Shown piece after piece: positions 12,201 through 22,812 of a stretch of DNA of 64,000 nucleotides. This stretch comes from Marasmius tenuissimus (taxonomy: Eukaryota > Basidiomycota > Agaricomycetes > Agaricales > Marasmiaceae). The position numbers were made by a program, and so were the translations under genes. Numbering within the stretch: the stretch's first letter is position 1; every line of letters starts with the position of its first letter. The notes under the pieces were generated by a model. It was not told the origin of the DNA and searched no databases. It saw only the letters and a program-made list of their open reading frames with translations. The stretch spans positions 1 through 64,000 of the forward strand of contig JAQOTA010000003.1 in the NCBI GenBank assembly GCA_029532415.1, read 5' to 3'.

Positions 12201-13260
12201 GTCTAGGGATTTTAAACCTAAAACACAGAACGAACCTGCTCATCCTTTGCCTACGACTGTAGCGTCTCCAACCTCAAGTCCTCCTAGAACACGGATCGAA
12301 TTGACCCATGACGAGCCGGCCCATCCTCACCCCTCACCCATAGCTCCAGCACCCCCGACTTCGGGTCCTCCAGGGAGTGGAACCAGGGAATCTAACCTCC
12401 CGTCGCAAACCGAACCTCAGCCTTTGCCCGTGAGTCCAAACCCTCCATCGTCTGGCCCTCCAGTAGCGCAGACCGGATTGGCCCAAGGCGACTCTGTGCA
12501 TCCTTCGTCCGCGAGTCCAGCATCCAAAGCTGCAAGTTCTGCAGTAAGTGGATCTGGTAAAACCAAGAGATCCTCGGCTTCAGGAAGCGAATCTGGGGAA
12601 ACCGAGAGGTCCTCGGCTTCATCTGGGCAATCGGGATTTACTATACGGATTCCATCACTGGCATCGTTGGCATCGCGGGCTAAAAGACGACGCAATGATA
12701 CCGAAGACACCGGTGCTCATAAGAAGATGCGCACGCCTCAGGGTGAGGAGGAAGGGAAGGAGAAGGGGGAGGAGGAGGAGGAAGAAGATGATGGACAGGT
12801 GACCCCAAAAGCGCAGTCCTTTGGACGAGACCGTTCGGCAACTCCAACTCCGCATGGCAATCGCAAGATGAGTGGTGCGAGTACCGCCTCCTTCCATACG
12901 GTGAGGGCTAGTTCAGTCAAATCCTTTGCTTCGACGCGGGTTCGGGCTCAAAAGGAAGAGGAAACGCGCGCTAATCGAAACAGAGGTCGCAATCCCACTG
13001 GTGGCATGTCTAGTCTCGGATTGAGCAGTACAAGCACAGTGGAAGGACTGAGCAAGCGAGAACTAATGAAGTTGAAGGGTCGGGAGGCCAGTCGAAAGAA
13101 TCTGCAAGCAGATCTAGAGGCGGACCGCGAAAGAAAGCGTCAGATAGCGGAGGATAAAAGGAAGGAACAGCAAAAGCAGAAGGAGAAGGAGAGGGAGAAA
13201 GAGGAGAAGGAGAAGGAGAAGGAGAAGGAGAAGATGAAACGGGACAGGTGGAAACCATGA
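6259..13260 (+). CDS. giant modular Trp/REGP-repeat protein of unknown function (six exons, one in-frame stop)
   Basis: I do not recognise the family. Exons: 6259-6501, 6552-7118, 7172-8855, 8907-10463, 10514-11011 (the acceptor at 10522 also keeps frame) and 11063-13260. All five introns (50-53 nt) keep phase, giving about 2,248 codons. The order is: a Pro-rich basic N-terminus; an alpha-helical region (residues about 60-300) ending in the motif LRERGFSREVQNLF; an Asp run; a long Gly-rich linker; then about five bipartite modules. Each module has a strand-rich half with WE-x-(F/W) followed by REGP-x-x-S, and a second half with GP..F, WEW(Y/W) and again EGP-x-G-S. Modules lie at about 8.25-8.62, 8.91-9.39, 9.44-9.97, 10.53-11.0 and 11.43-12.04 kb. 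Ser/Pro linkers with basic KRKR-type patches suggest a nuclear protein, and the C-terminus is a Lys/Glu coiled coil. A TAA at 10822-10824 interrupts module 4. If real, the product stops at about 1,453 aa, and the 731 codons from ATG 11065 would need separate initiation. Confidence 0.7.
7842..7868 (+). repeat. GAC trinucleotide run encoding poly-Asp
   Basis: Nine or so consecutive GAC codons in exon 3 of the giant gene encode an Asp tract, followed by a second acidic stretch at about 7896-7922. It is likely slippage-prone. Confidence 0.9.
7945..8235 (+). repeat. degenerate GGTGGT/CCTGCTGGTGGT minisatellite encoding a Gly-rich linker
   Basis: Two tandem families lie in exon 3: an 18-21 base unit (GGCGGTGGAGGGGGT-like) encoding Gly/Lys/Arg repeats at about 7945-8035, and a CCTGCTGGTGGT-type unit encoding Gly-Pro-Ala repeats at about 8045-8235. 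Long open frames in the other phases here are by-products of the repeat. Confidence 0.85.
10064..10212 (+). repeat. tandem coding minisatellite (Ala-Ser-Thr-Pro-Pro-Glu units)
   Basis: An 18-base unit CTTCCACTCCTCCCGAGG recurs exactly or nearly so at 10130-10170, flanked by degenerate relatives. It encodes AST(P/L)PP(E/K) repeats in the linker between modules 3 and 4 of the giant protein. Confidence 0.85.
10822..10824 (+). other. in-frame stop inside module 4 of the giant gene
   Basis: The frame reads ...His-Trp-Glu-Trp, TAA, Val-Thr-Pro... The protein similarity to the other WEW modules continues in the same frame after the stop. In the sister modules this position is Trp or Tyr. The stop overlaps a perfect donor-like GTAAGT (10821-10826). 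The nearest acceptor that keeps frame would leave only a 24-nt intron, so nonsense mutation or base-call error is more likely than splicing. Confidence 0.7.
13165..13240 (+). repeat. GAGAAG-type purine repeat encoding the Lys/Glu coiled-coil tail
   Basis: An imperfect six-base purine repeat in the last exon of the giant gene encodes alternating Glu-Lys residues. A single alpha-helix or coiled coil is expected. Confidence 0.85.
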
Positions 13261-14050
13261 GCGTGTGTTTTTTCCTCGATGTTTTTGTATAACTTACCCT
13301 TGTAAAATTGTATGTGTCCTCACCAGTCGTGATCGAGTATGAGCGGAGGCGGTATCTGGCGATGGCTTTCTTGTCAGGATCTGGATTCAACATTATACGA
13401 AAGGTTCTTCGTATGATAGGCAGAGTGTACCTCCACCATTCCCGTCGAGCAGCAGTTCTCTGCTCTTCGGTGTTGAATCCAATCCGACTGAGAGCTTTGC
13501 GTAGACCATCTGAAAAACGTTAGTGAGAGAAAGAATTTTCACAGCAGAAAACTTACGATGTCTTGAGCGTCTGGTGAGCATGAGTGCAACGAGATAGGTG
13601 CATGCCATATGCATGCGGCAGAGAGAGAATGTGTGAGGTGGTCAAAGCTGGTGTTTGCGGTAGCGGTAATAGTTTGTTTGTGACGTTTGTTTGGGTTCGA
13701 CGCGTTTGAAATCGCCAAGTCCTAATTTCTGACCATCACCACCACTGGCCGAAATCCTCAGGAATACAATTGTGAGTGCATTTTTGTTAGCTTTCTATCT
13801 CATTAATTGACCTACACTATACAGATTGCCCGTGTCATTGAGAATCAGCTTGGGAAAAACGAGAACTCACAGACTTGGAGTGGAGAACTACCGCTCAGCC
13901 TGCTGGACTGGGCTTACCGGTCTTTGTGTTCGATTGCGATTGGAGAAACGCCAGTCTACCCTTTTTCTCTCTCTCGCTGCTTCGAAACGACACGGTCGTC
14001 ACCATCCCAAACTCGTAAACGTGTGCCGATTACGCGTCTTTTTGGGAGAG

Positions 14051-16208
14051 ATGCTACCCTCAATCGTTAACAACACCCCCACCTCTCTGTCTGGTTAGTC
14101 CTTTTTTATCCACTAGTATCTTATATTCATATCATATCTCATGTCTTATCCCATATACTCTAGATATTCCTCCCTACACAGCAGTCGATGGCCAGGTCGG
14201 AGCCTGGATTGAAGATGGAAAATACTTTGTTACCTCCCCAAACTCGGACATCATTTATCAACCTCTCCTTGGATCCAGAGAAATCTTCTTCCGCCAAGAC
14301 TATCGATTGGGTGCAGAAGATCCTCTCCTATATCCACAACCTTTCATTCCAGATCGTTGTCATTGGGCTGCGATTCCATGTCGACCTCTGAACGCGAATC
14401 ACTCAAGGGCGAAATGGTGGGCTGCGCTGCCACCTGAAGCCTTCATCAACGAACCCGACAGCGTGGTCGCGGGCCTCGGTCGGTGGTCGAAGGATCATCT
14501 TTCTTCGTACGAAGAAGACTGTACACGTCTCCATGAACGGGTCTCGACGTACCGAACTTCCCAATCATCCTCCTCCAAAATCAACGCCCTTTTGACCGCT
14601 CTGGATGGTCAGCTCGAGCGTACCTTCCGTCATCTCACGACGATGCCTCTTCCTCTACATCGCGCTCGACTTCTATGGTCCTTCTTCCAGCGGTGGTTTT
14701 TGGAGTTGACAGGAGCAATGGATTGGGTGGAAGTCTACCAACCAATCATGGAGGGTCGATCTCTCCCTACTGAATCAACACGTATCGACGCAGCGGCGAC
14801 GATGGGCGCATTCCTCACCTCTGTAAGAGACTGCGAGTTCTTCTTCAAAGCCGGCATTCCTTTTTGGCTCGTTCGCGCAGCCGAGCATCACTCCACCGCT
14901 CGTGTGGATGAACAAGCCATCGTCGCAACCCCCACGTCATTGCACATCTGCACGGACGAGATCATGTCGCATAAAAAGGATGTCTTGTATCACGGTCCGC
15001 TTCGAGATCTTCATAAGGCTACAGCTGTCGAAAAGTTCGGGTTAGCGATTGTTGACTTCGCGAACGATCCATTCACCGTTCCTGCGGCCGACCTTTTCAC
15101 TGCAGGACCTTCCAATGCCTCATCCTCCAATCCTTTGAATGTTTCGGCCTCCACTGGACCTTCGAGGACAAAGAGGAAGAAAACTTCACGCCACGAGCCT
15201 TGTACGTATTTCTCAGTACCCACTCGACCACGAACTGACTATGGAAGGAACTCTTTAGACAACAAGAACAAAGCCAAATCGAAGACCTCCCAGCAACAAC
15301 CACAAGTCGAACGAGACAAGTACATCGAAATTCGTGGACCCTATTCTCCCGACATCCCGGACGTCTGGGTAGAGGCACACTCTTCGATAGACAGGAGTCG
15401 ACAACCGGGCCAGAACGAGACGGTGAATAGAGGTTACGCGTTCCCCGATCCCGGTTACGTTCTTCACATCCCCGCAGAGAAAATGCGGTGTGTACTCGAA
15501 ACCTGGGTCCGCCTCTACTCTGTTCTGACATTCCGCTATTGCATGCCTTCCTGCCTCGCCTCGAGTGCGTGGTCTCCAAAGCAGTGGCGGATCCTTTTGG
15601 GAACAACGGAAGACCACGCTGCTAAGGAGGGTTCGCAAATGGCGGAACGTCGGAATGCTGTCAAAGATCTGCTTGGGCAATGTCTCGACTTCTATGGTTT
15701 GAAGCTTGAGGATACTAAGAAATCCCTTGTCTTGACCTGGCGTGACGGTCGATATGGAGTTGGACAGCTTTCCGAACCGTCGCTCGTCAAGAAGATTGTT
15801 TGGGAGTTGTTTGAGCTCAACTTCAGATTTGAATTCCACTCACTCGATAGGAAGTTCCGAGGCGTCATTAACGACCTATCATTCAACGAGAATATTCAAC
15901 TTTGTTTTCCGGGTTGTGAGGGAATTGGTTCCCCTGCTCAGATTGACTCTAAAAAAGCCAACTGCGGACTGGCGGCAGAGAAGTTGAGGCATCGAGGATG
16001 GTACTTCTCCCGGATGTGCTATGTCATGAAGGATTGGCCGGGAGGTGCGGAAGCAGACGCTTTCTTGGCTGGCAAGGAGAAGTTGAAGGATTACTCCGAC
16101 GATGAACTGCTGGCAATGGAACGATGGGCAACAAAGTTCTATTGCCAGTCATTCCACGAAAAGTTCGGCCGCCCTCCAATTCTCCCTCATCGCGTTGATC
16201 CGTTCTAG
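14051..16208 (+). CDS. conserved Agaricomycete-type protein of unknown function (676 aa, three exons)
   Basis: Exons 14051-14093, 14164-15201 and 15259-16208 join in phase. Intron 1 is 70 nt (GTTAGT donor). Intron 2 is 57 nt (GTACGT donor, CTGAC branch, TTTAG acceptor); it is a multiple of three, so the frame looks continuous without it. I chose ATG 14051 because the upstream frame lacks another ATG and the spliced sequence MLPSIVNNTPTSL runs smoothly into exon 2. The protein has a Trp-rich N-terminus, a helical middle (about residues 130-330: RAKWWAALPPEAF, then GIPFWLVRAAEHH), a low-complexity Ser/Lys linker where intron 2 sits, and a C-terminal half with FPDPGYV and SPKQWRILLG. I know this architecture as a dispersed, uncharacterised family in mushroom genomes. 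No catalytic motif is visible and no function is assigned. A GT-AG pair after the stop (16209-16259) may be a 3' UTR intron. Confidence 0.72.
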
Positions 16209-16491
16209 GTGAGACGATTCTTCTCCCAGATCTCTGTTGTACTAACGCTATTTCAATAGACCAGCACCTTTCTTGTATCTTGCTTCTCATTACGACCGGA
16301 TGTTATGTATACTCTATATCACGCAATGTATCTTTATCACTGCCTTCTCATTCCGGTGTGAAACATTCGTTGTGATAGAAGTTACTGAAGCGAGAACATC
16401 TCGTTGTTTCATGGGGTAAGGGTACGTTTCAATCAGCTCTTAACTTGCCGTGGAACTGATTTCGATCTGCAGATTAGCGCACTCCGAACCT

Positions 16492-17044
16492 CTACATCTC
16501 GCCCATCCGTCGGTCACACCGGTACGAACGCCTGAATCTTCCCTCGGCTTCCTTCATCGCTAACCTCAACAACAGCTCTTCACCCTTCTCTTCAAGTTCC
16601 GTGATATCGCGATCGATTCTAAATCATCATCATCAGGATTTTGGCTAGTCGACGGGGGAATTAACTCACTCGCCTATCTCATTTCTTAGCCACTTGCCCC
16701 TTCGGGAAATACCTCTAAGAAGTCTGTTGAATTCCTTGATCTTTGGCCAACGGCAATTGCAGTGTTCATGATTCTGTAAGTGTCGGTCCCTCTTATCCTC
16801 CTCTTCAATGAGTCTCTGATATCCTGTATCGAACAGATTCTTCTCGCTATCGTAGTCTCCCTGCAACTCATCAAGCTTTCCCCGTCTCCATCGTAACATC
16901 ATCTCGTTATCCAGAACCAGATTTCGCAGCCATCTCACCGCAGCTTGTCGTTGCAACTCTTCGTCGGGCACTGGTCGGTCATTGAAACTCAGGGAGGACC
17001 GGTCGACGTATACAACGGGACTTACCTATGGGTAGAGATGACAT
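16492..17044 (-). CDS. small coiled-coil protein, unknown function (148 aa, three exons)
   Basis: Exon 1 is only 19 nt (17044-17026, MSSLPI plus one base). Intron 17025-16971 has a GTAAGT donor. Exon 2 is 16970-16670, intron 16669-16619 has a GTGAGT donor and TTTAG acceptor, and exon 3 is 16618-16492, ending in TAG. The three pieces sum to exactly 149 codons. The product is highly charged and mostly helical, with a CNC cysteine pair near residue 78 and a Glu/Leu-rich segment in exon 3 (residues about 107-130) that fits a coiled coil. I do not recognise the family. It is convergent with the 676-aa gene (about 280 bases apart) and on the same strand as the GIY-YIG-like gene upstream. Confidence 0.65.
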
Positions 17045-17242
17045 AGTAGAGGACAAAGAGCCGTACGTTCATGTTCCCGTTACATTCAATCATCTATCTA
17101 ATCTTGACTTTTGTCTTATCAGTGATAAACTTCATCTAATCTTACCGCGCCTATCTAATCACGTCAAACTCGGACATCCTTCATCGTTCAGGCACGTAGC
17201 ATACATGTCCTAGTACCAAGAAAAGAACAATACACTCCCAGT

Positions 17243-17837
17243 TTATCTCCTCGGGCAAGCGGCCGCTTTCTTTGCCATTTCTCGGATAATTGGCATAATA
17301 ACGTCCCTCACCGTGTCCACACCAACCACCTCCGCAAGCTCAAAGATCTCCTTATGCTTCTTGTAACAGTCGTTGCACTCTTCTCGCGGCCGACGAAGGC
17401 ATATTTTGTGCAGCTCGAGGTGAACAAGCTGCTCTATCCGGTACGGTACAGACAGCGTCAGCGGAATCGGCGAACGAACGATAGCCGTGTTCACCTGTTC
17501 GGTGACAGAATTCGACCTCGATGGGCTTGAACCAGAAGTGGTCTTGCGACGGGCATTGCGCATCCCAATACTTTTGACGAGCAGAGAAATCGATCGTGCG
17601 GCCAACCTTATACAGAGCCACGTCCGCGACGGTAGAGAGGGAGGGGTTAATGATTCGATAGATGTATATGAGTCCAGTTTCCTCGGAGTCGGAGTGCGGC
17701 TTCCTGAATGCTGCCTGCTTCTTCTCCTCGATCCTTTCCAGCACTTCTCGCTCCATACCACTCCTTGCTTCTCGATTTGCGTTTTTCGTTGACGCCAAAG
17801 CCCAAGACTTTACCTGTAAGTTCATATTTTTGTTCAT
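17243..17837 (-). CDS. GIY-YIG-like protein, MUG113/T5orf172 family (about 177 aa)
   Basis: Two exons: 17837-17495 and 17433-17243. The 61-nt intron (17494-17434; GTGAAC donor, CTGAC branch) removes an apparent frameshift and yields FCHRTEQLVHLELH across the junction, the conserved middle of this family. Before it come GLIYIYRI and ALYKVGRTIDF, the GIY-like and YKVG(R/K)T motifs of the nuclease fold. After it comes the C-x-x-C...HKEIFEL terminus (ECNDC-YKKHKEIFEL). Members are DUF1766/MUG113 fungal proteins related to phage T5orf172. A nucleic-acid-cleaving role is inferred from the fold only. I chose ATG 17837; a longer N-terminus with a 43-nt intron at 17813-17771 is also in phase but lacks an ATG. 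The size is usual for the family. Confidence 0.8.
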
Positions 17838-18000
17838 AATGTTCGTTCAATATTGATAATAACTCATAGTATTGCGAGAGAACGAACCTTCCGTACACAG
17901 AAAGCAACTTTGATGATCAACGTCCGGGTGTCGACGACGGTTGGGTACTGGATGACGAGGAGCCAGGAGAGCTAGGTTGTTTGGCGTTGCGGTGCCGCCG
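17838..18000. promoter_or_regulatory. possible divergent promoter region
   Basis: A short gap separates the minus-strand GIY-YIG-like start from the possible plus-strand ATG at 18001. No specific element was recognised. Confidence 0.25.
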
Positions 18001-18232
18001 ATGCCCACAACAACATCAAACCTTGTTCTCTTACTACCACCACCTCTTCGTTCTCGTTTTCGCCGTGCATCCCACAGTCACTCAACAGCTACAAGTATTA
18101 CTACAACTTTGGATAGGATTTCAAGGGACCTAGGTGCGTTAAGATTCCCTTTCAATCACTTCCAGAGTTCAAACCTATCATCTTAGCATACGCGAGGCTC
18201 CATCTGGTGACCCTACTTCCTCGTCTTATCCG
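18001..18232 (+). CDS. possible small gene with Arg/Ser-rich N-terminus
   Basis: ATG 18001 opens a frame rich in Ser, Thr, Leu and Arg with few acidic residues, like a mitochondrial presequence. A donor GTGCGT at about 18134 and an acceptor TCTTAG at about 18186 would form a 50-odd nt intron, with the phase 1 frame ending soon after. No domain is recognisable. The second exon in another phase also looks coding-like, so the model is uncertain. It may be spurious. Confidence 0.25.
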
Positions 18233-21200
18233 CCAACTCTGACCGACCTCAAAGCACCGCGAATTTGATTCGAAGACCCCGAACGCGATCTGAAGAACCG
18301 GCATTCAATTTGAGGACTCCGAATGGCTCAAAGCCATCTTGAAGCTCAGCGGAATCGAGCTCGAATGTTCACGTCGGCGCATCCTCCGGCTGCTTAGGGC
18401 ACAGAAATGTGAATTGTTTGATAAGTACGTGGGCTCAAGAACACGTCAAATTCTCTACGGGTTCGTCGATTCACTACACCAGCCGACTGTCGATCCACCT
18501 ACCATTCCCGGATTCATGCACTACGGACGACGGCCTGCCTCTCAGATCCCACACCCTCGGTCACAGGGCTCTCGTGCCCTTCAATTTCCACCACTTTGCC
18601 ATGGGTTTCGACCACCCGTCTCGTTGTCCAGGAGCGATGGAGAATGGACTGATTGTACGCGGTGTTCAGTCGCGCAGGCAGAGGTTGAACGGTTGTTGGA
18701 AGCGGTTTATGTAGTTACATGGGTTTTTTTGCGATCTCCTTACCCTCTCGAGTGTCAAAATTGACCTTGTCCGGTGTTAGTAACGGTTCGGGGACAATAG
18801 AACGAGAAGAGTTCTTACGGATATACGAATCCCCCAGCCTCGCGGATGATAGCTATACTGTTGCTGCCTTCGCCCGAATCTTTGAAGACACGCATCCGAG
18901 TAGATTTGGAGTGGGCTGGGGCCTGTCTTTTCCGTATCTTCTCATCTACAGCCCGGCTTCCGATGATGCGCATGACGAGAATGAGGACAAGTCGTGTAGC
19001 TCGGGAGGAGAGCTCACCTCATGGCACAATCTGCTTCCTCTTCGACGAAGCGGCTTCGAGGCGTCGTTGAACTACTTAACTAATAGATCTGGATCTAGAG
19101 ACCTGGGATTCATCCAATCATTCTTCCCCTTCGGTGTGGAGAGGTCGATGGTGTCTGGTCTAACGTTTGTCAACCTGGTTCTCATACCCAGGTGGGCCTT
19201 GATGAGGATCAAACAACGCAGAAACCGTCTGATTCAGCACTCGTGTACCTCCTTGTAGAATCGGATTGGGTCCTGGAATGTTGTAGGGGCCAAGAGGTAC
19301 CAGGCGATGGTACTCAAGGTGACCGAAACGGGGCAGCAATGAAGATGGAGTTGACGTACAGCGTCCTCCCGTCGCTGGTTGTCGGCGTCGATGCCTTCCT
19401 TCGTTTAGTTTTGCACACTGACTACGCTCCTGCTCATGCTTGCCACACCCTCCCTCGTGTCTGTCAGACTGTATTCTGTGCACCCTTGTGCACCTGTAAC
19501 TAGCTGTCACAGCATGCCCATGTAACGTAGTCATATTGTCACACATATGTACATTATTTTTGAAACTCCTCGATCGCAGGCCTCGTGCTGAAAACCTACG
19601 GGTAACTGACGGTAATCAGAGTATTACTCGTTTTTCCCGCACAAGACCGCGTTTTGCCCGCAGTGTCGCCGCGTTACCAGAACTCTTTTCTCTCCATGAA
19701 GGCCATATACATCAGAAACATTCTTCCTTGCTTCGGGAACTCCTCTCTAGCCCTTCGATTTACATCCATTTGCAGCCCTGATTTCCATCAATGAACCGCC
19801 CATCTCTCTCGTCGCTCGGATGACTCACAGTTCAGTTTTGAATAGATTCGTGCGCTAACAGCTAGCATTGATCGCTCCAACTGAGAGGATTCTTCCGAGC
19901 GTTTGTTCTGGATCTACGCTGACGGAAACACCTCGAGCTATACGACGTTTCCTAGCTAGCGGGTCTCCCGGAATTGTATTTCTCGGTTGGGGTTTCCCCA
20001 TCGCTCGCGTTCCTTTCATACCTGGTGTTCAATACTGGTGCTCAATAGAGCTGATCCTAGTTTTTATCATTCCTCCATATACGTCCCACACCGCCATCTT
20101 TGATGATCACTTGTTTAGAATTTGCATAGAGGCGGCCAGTCGACTAATCAAGCAAGCCTTCGCTCGAGACACCTGTTATCTGCCAGCAAATCAAGGAGAT
20201 TTGGGGGATTTAAGACGATGCAGAGGGAAATAGTATCAGTCAAGTTTGCTATGGCGGGACACAGGGTATGAAAGCAAGTGGATGATAAAAAGGTATGCTT
20301 AAACGTGATCATCCTCACCATTTGATAGGCCAACTCCTTACTGCGGGCAATTACCATGTAGTTTCCGAATAAGTGATACAGCGGATGTCAGAGCGTGTGA
20401 TTGTGGTAGTGCTTGAACCGTTCTACTATTCTGCTAGGAATGCTTTTCCCATTCACTGCATTTGACTCACACACTTGCTCTCAAGCAGGCTCCTCAAAAG
20501 TATTGCAGCGGCTATAATGCGGGTATAGTCAAGCAGGTGACTGGCCCGTTGTCATCATTTGCGCTCTTGGCCTCCTAACCTTCACTTCTTAGAATTCGAC
20601 GATGAATGTTGCCAGTAACACGAACCGGCGGTGAGCCATAATCTTGGGAGGAGACACGGCATTGCAGTTCTATTCTGGTACGACCATATTCCAAAAATAG
20701 CCCCAGTGCTTTGACCTTGGGCTTTGGGACATTGGTCAGGCTTTGGGTTCTATGAGCCTAAACCGTTGCATTTGATCCCAGAACTGAGGTTTGAAGTTTT
20801 CAGCTCAGTCCGTGACCACATGCACCACCTCAACATGTGCAATCCACAACAACTGCTGAATGTTTTACCCTGCCTTGCCCCTTTTCCACGCTACTCTCTT
20901 TCCGCGAACAATGCGTGCGGCGTTGGCATTTGGACGGATATAGATAGTTGGCTTCTATAAGGTGGCCCAATCATGGTACCGAGTCATCTACTCGTATCAA
21001 AACCCACGTGCGTTCTGATTCATGTTTCCTCTCGCCTCAACCCCATGTCGTCTTATCGCTGATTACCACTTTACATTTTATATTCAGGGACATCCCTCAC
21101 CTTATGTGGACACTGTCTAATCTGAGAGCTCGGACGTTAGGTCAGTTTCGAGCATCATGATTCATACCTAACAAGGTGTCGACGATGCCCACGCCGCGAT

Positions 21201-21404
21201 ATCGACGGTAAGTGGTAGAATGTTGAAACCTGTATCCTGCTTCGCTTAATTCATTGGTAAAGTACTCACCCTGTCTTGACAATCTCTATTCTTGTTTCCA
21301 TCTATCCATGACGGGTCGTGGGCTGGAGCTGTATAAATACACATGTTGCCAATCAGGTTCGTCTGAACTTCTCCCTACTACAAAGAACCAGTCAACTTGC
21401 GGGG
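18233..21404. other. gene-poor stretch with weak ORFs only
   Basis: Open frames at 18339-18764 and 18719-19258 (plus) and 19160-19546 (minus) overlap and have no recognisable motif or consistent introns. From 19.55 to 21.40 kb I see no supported gene, RNA or repeat. A diverged gene relic is possible at 18.25-18.75 kb, where one phase reads as a charged, helical protein. Confidence 0.4.
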
Positions 21405-22812
21405 ATGACGGAGGCGACAGAAACGGAAGCTTTCCTAGCGGCGATATTGATAGAGGTGAGTCGCGAGTTTTTCTTTCGGTGCTTCACCTCAAGAGTCCGT
21501 AAATGGCTTCACATAGACTCTGTGTTACGGTGAAACCAGATACGCTGCTGCCCCGGAGTCCACAATCTAAATTCTCGGCCTTCAGGATTTCTCGTGTGCA
21601 ACTACCTCTTCACGCTATATGCAACTTTGATGCCGGATAATCTGGGAGCGTACGGAGATCCGAGAGGTCCTAATCCAAGAGGTCATGTCACAGTAAGTGT
21701 TGGACATTTTCCATCTTCTCGCTGGCTCAATCAACATTTCTTGGAAGGTCATGCTCAAGGTCTCGACCGTTATGCTCCTCACAGCTACATTGCACTTCTC
21801 AGTTGCCTTTTACCGTGCTTGGATTGCGTTCCGAGGGACATCGAACGAAGTCCCGGGCACGTTTCTGGCTCAATTCAATCTCTGGCATCGTGTTCTGCAG
21901 GATATGCTTTTTGTTACTCAGGAGAGCTTGGGGGCTGCCGCCGCGGTACGTCTTGCATCTTTCGGTTGCCTCGAGTCCTCTAATCCATTAACGGTCTATG
22001 AACCCAGATATATCGTGCATGGGTCCTTTGGGGTAAAGACTGGCGACTTCTCTGCGCTCTGCTCGTCATGTACACCGCAGAACTAGGTAAGCTTGTCTCA
22101 AGTTGAATGTCTTCGTGGTAACACCATCATTCTTTGAAGCAACGGGATCCGGCTCATGTATCCTGTACGCTGGCACTCCAGCGAGTGGCTATGACCAAGC
22201 CGTACTGTTTGAGAACTTGGGCAAGTGGATAAAAGCACACGCCAGCATCATCGTTTGTCTAAACTTCATTACCACCTCGCTCATGGTATTTCGCATATGG
22301 AGTACGAAACACAACTCATCGAAGTACTCTCTCTTTCCGTCTCGACTGGACGCTGTTTTGAGGATTGTGCTTGAGTCGGCGATGTTGCAGCTCATCCCAG
22401 AGATTCTGTTGTTGATCTTCCAATGTTTCGAGTTGAACGTGACATACGTCCTTCTCCAGCTTCTCGTTCCGCTCATCGTACGTGTCCCTGTTCCTTATTG
22501 CCTGGTTATTGGAGTCGACGTGACCTTTCTTTGATCTCGTAGGCGGTCACATTCAATACCATGACCTTGCGCATGAAGATTCACGTCCTCAAGGATTCTC
22601 TCTGTCCCCATCCTAGCTACTCGACGAGTCGCCTGGGAGCCAATTCGTCCGGTACGGAGAGAAGCTTTCCTATGCAACCTATTCGGATTCCAGTCGACAT
22701 TCATTCTCGTCGAAGCCATCACGATCTGAACCTCGAAGCTCCCGTCGCGTCAAATTTGGATCATGACCATGGAGATATAGATCCGATAGGTATTTCCACG
22801 AGTAAAACATAA
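21405..22812 (+). CDS. multi-pass (about seven-helix) membrane protein of unknown function (351 aa, seven exons)
   Basis: Exons: 21405-21455, 21517-21529 (a 13-nt microexon), 21586-21692, 21748-21945, 22008-22086, 22140-22477 and 22543-22812. All six introns are 53-65 nt GT-AG and keep phase, giving 352 codons including the stop. The microexon completes the helix-1 motif ETLCYGFLV. Later come a second helix at VMLLTATLHFSVAF, the signature IYRAWVLWGKDWR, then hydrophobic helices from LLCALLVMYTAEL through LQLLVPLI, and the AVTFNTMTLRM end of helix 7 before a hydrophilic cytoplasmic-like tail. This pattern (ExxLYG ... IYRxWVVWG ... RIWxxx ... TLIxVRV) is a large basidiomycete paralog family without an assigned ligand. 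A receptor-like role is only inferred from topology. A second member lies at 28000-29354. Confidence 0.82.

Noticed and set aside
14188..14391. Short ATG-led ORF before the 676-aa gene
   Set aside because: It overlaps the first 230 bases of exon 2 in another phase; the in-phase splice from 14093 to 14164 explains the coding signal better.
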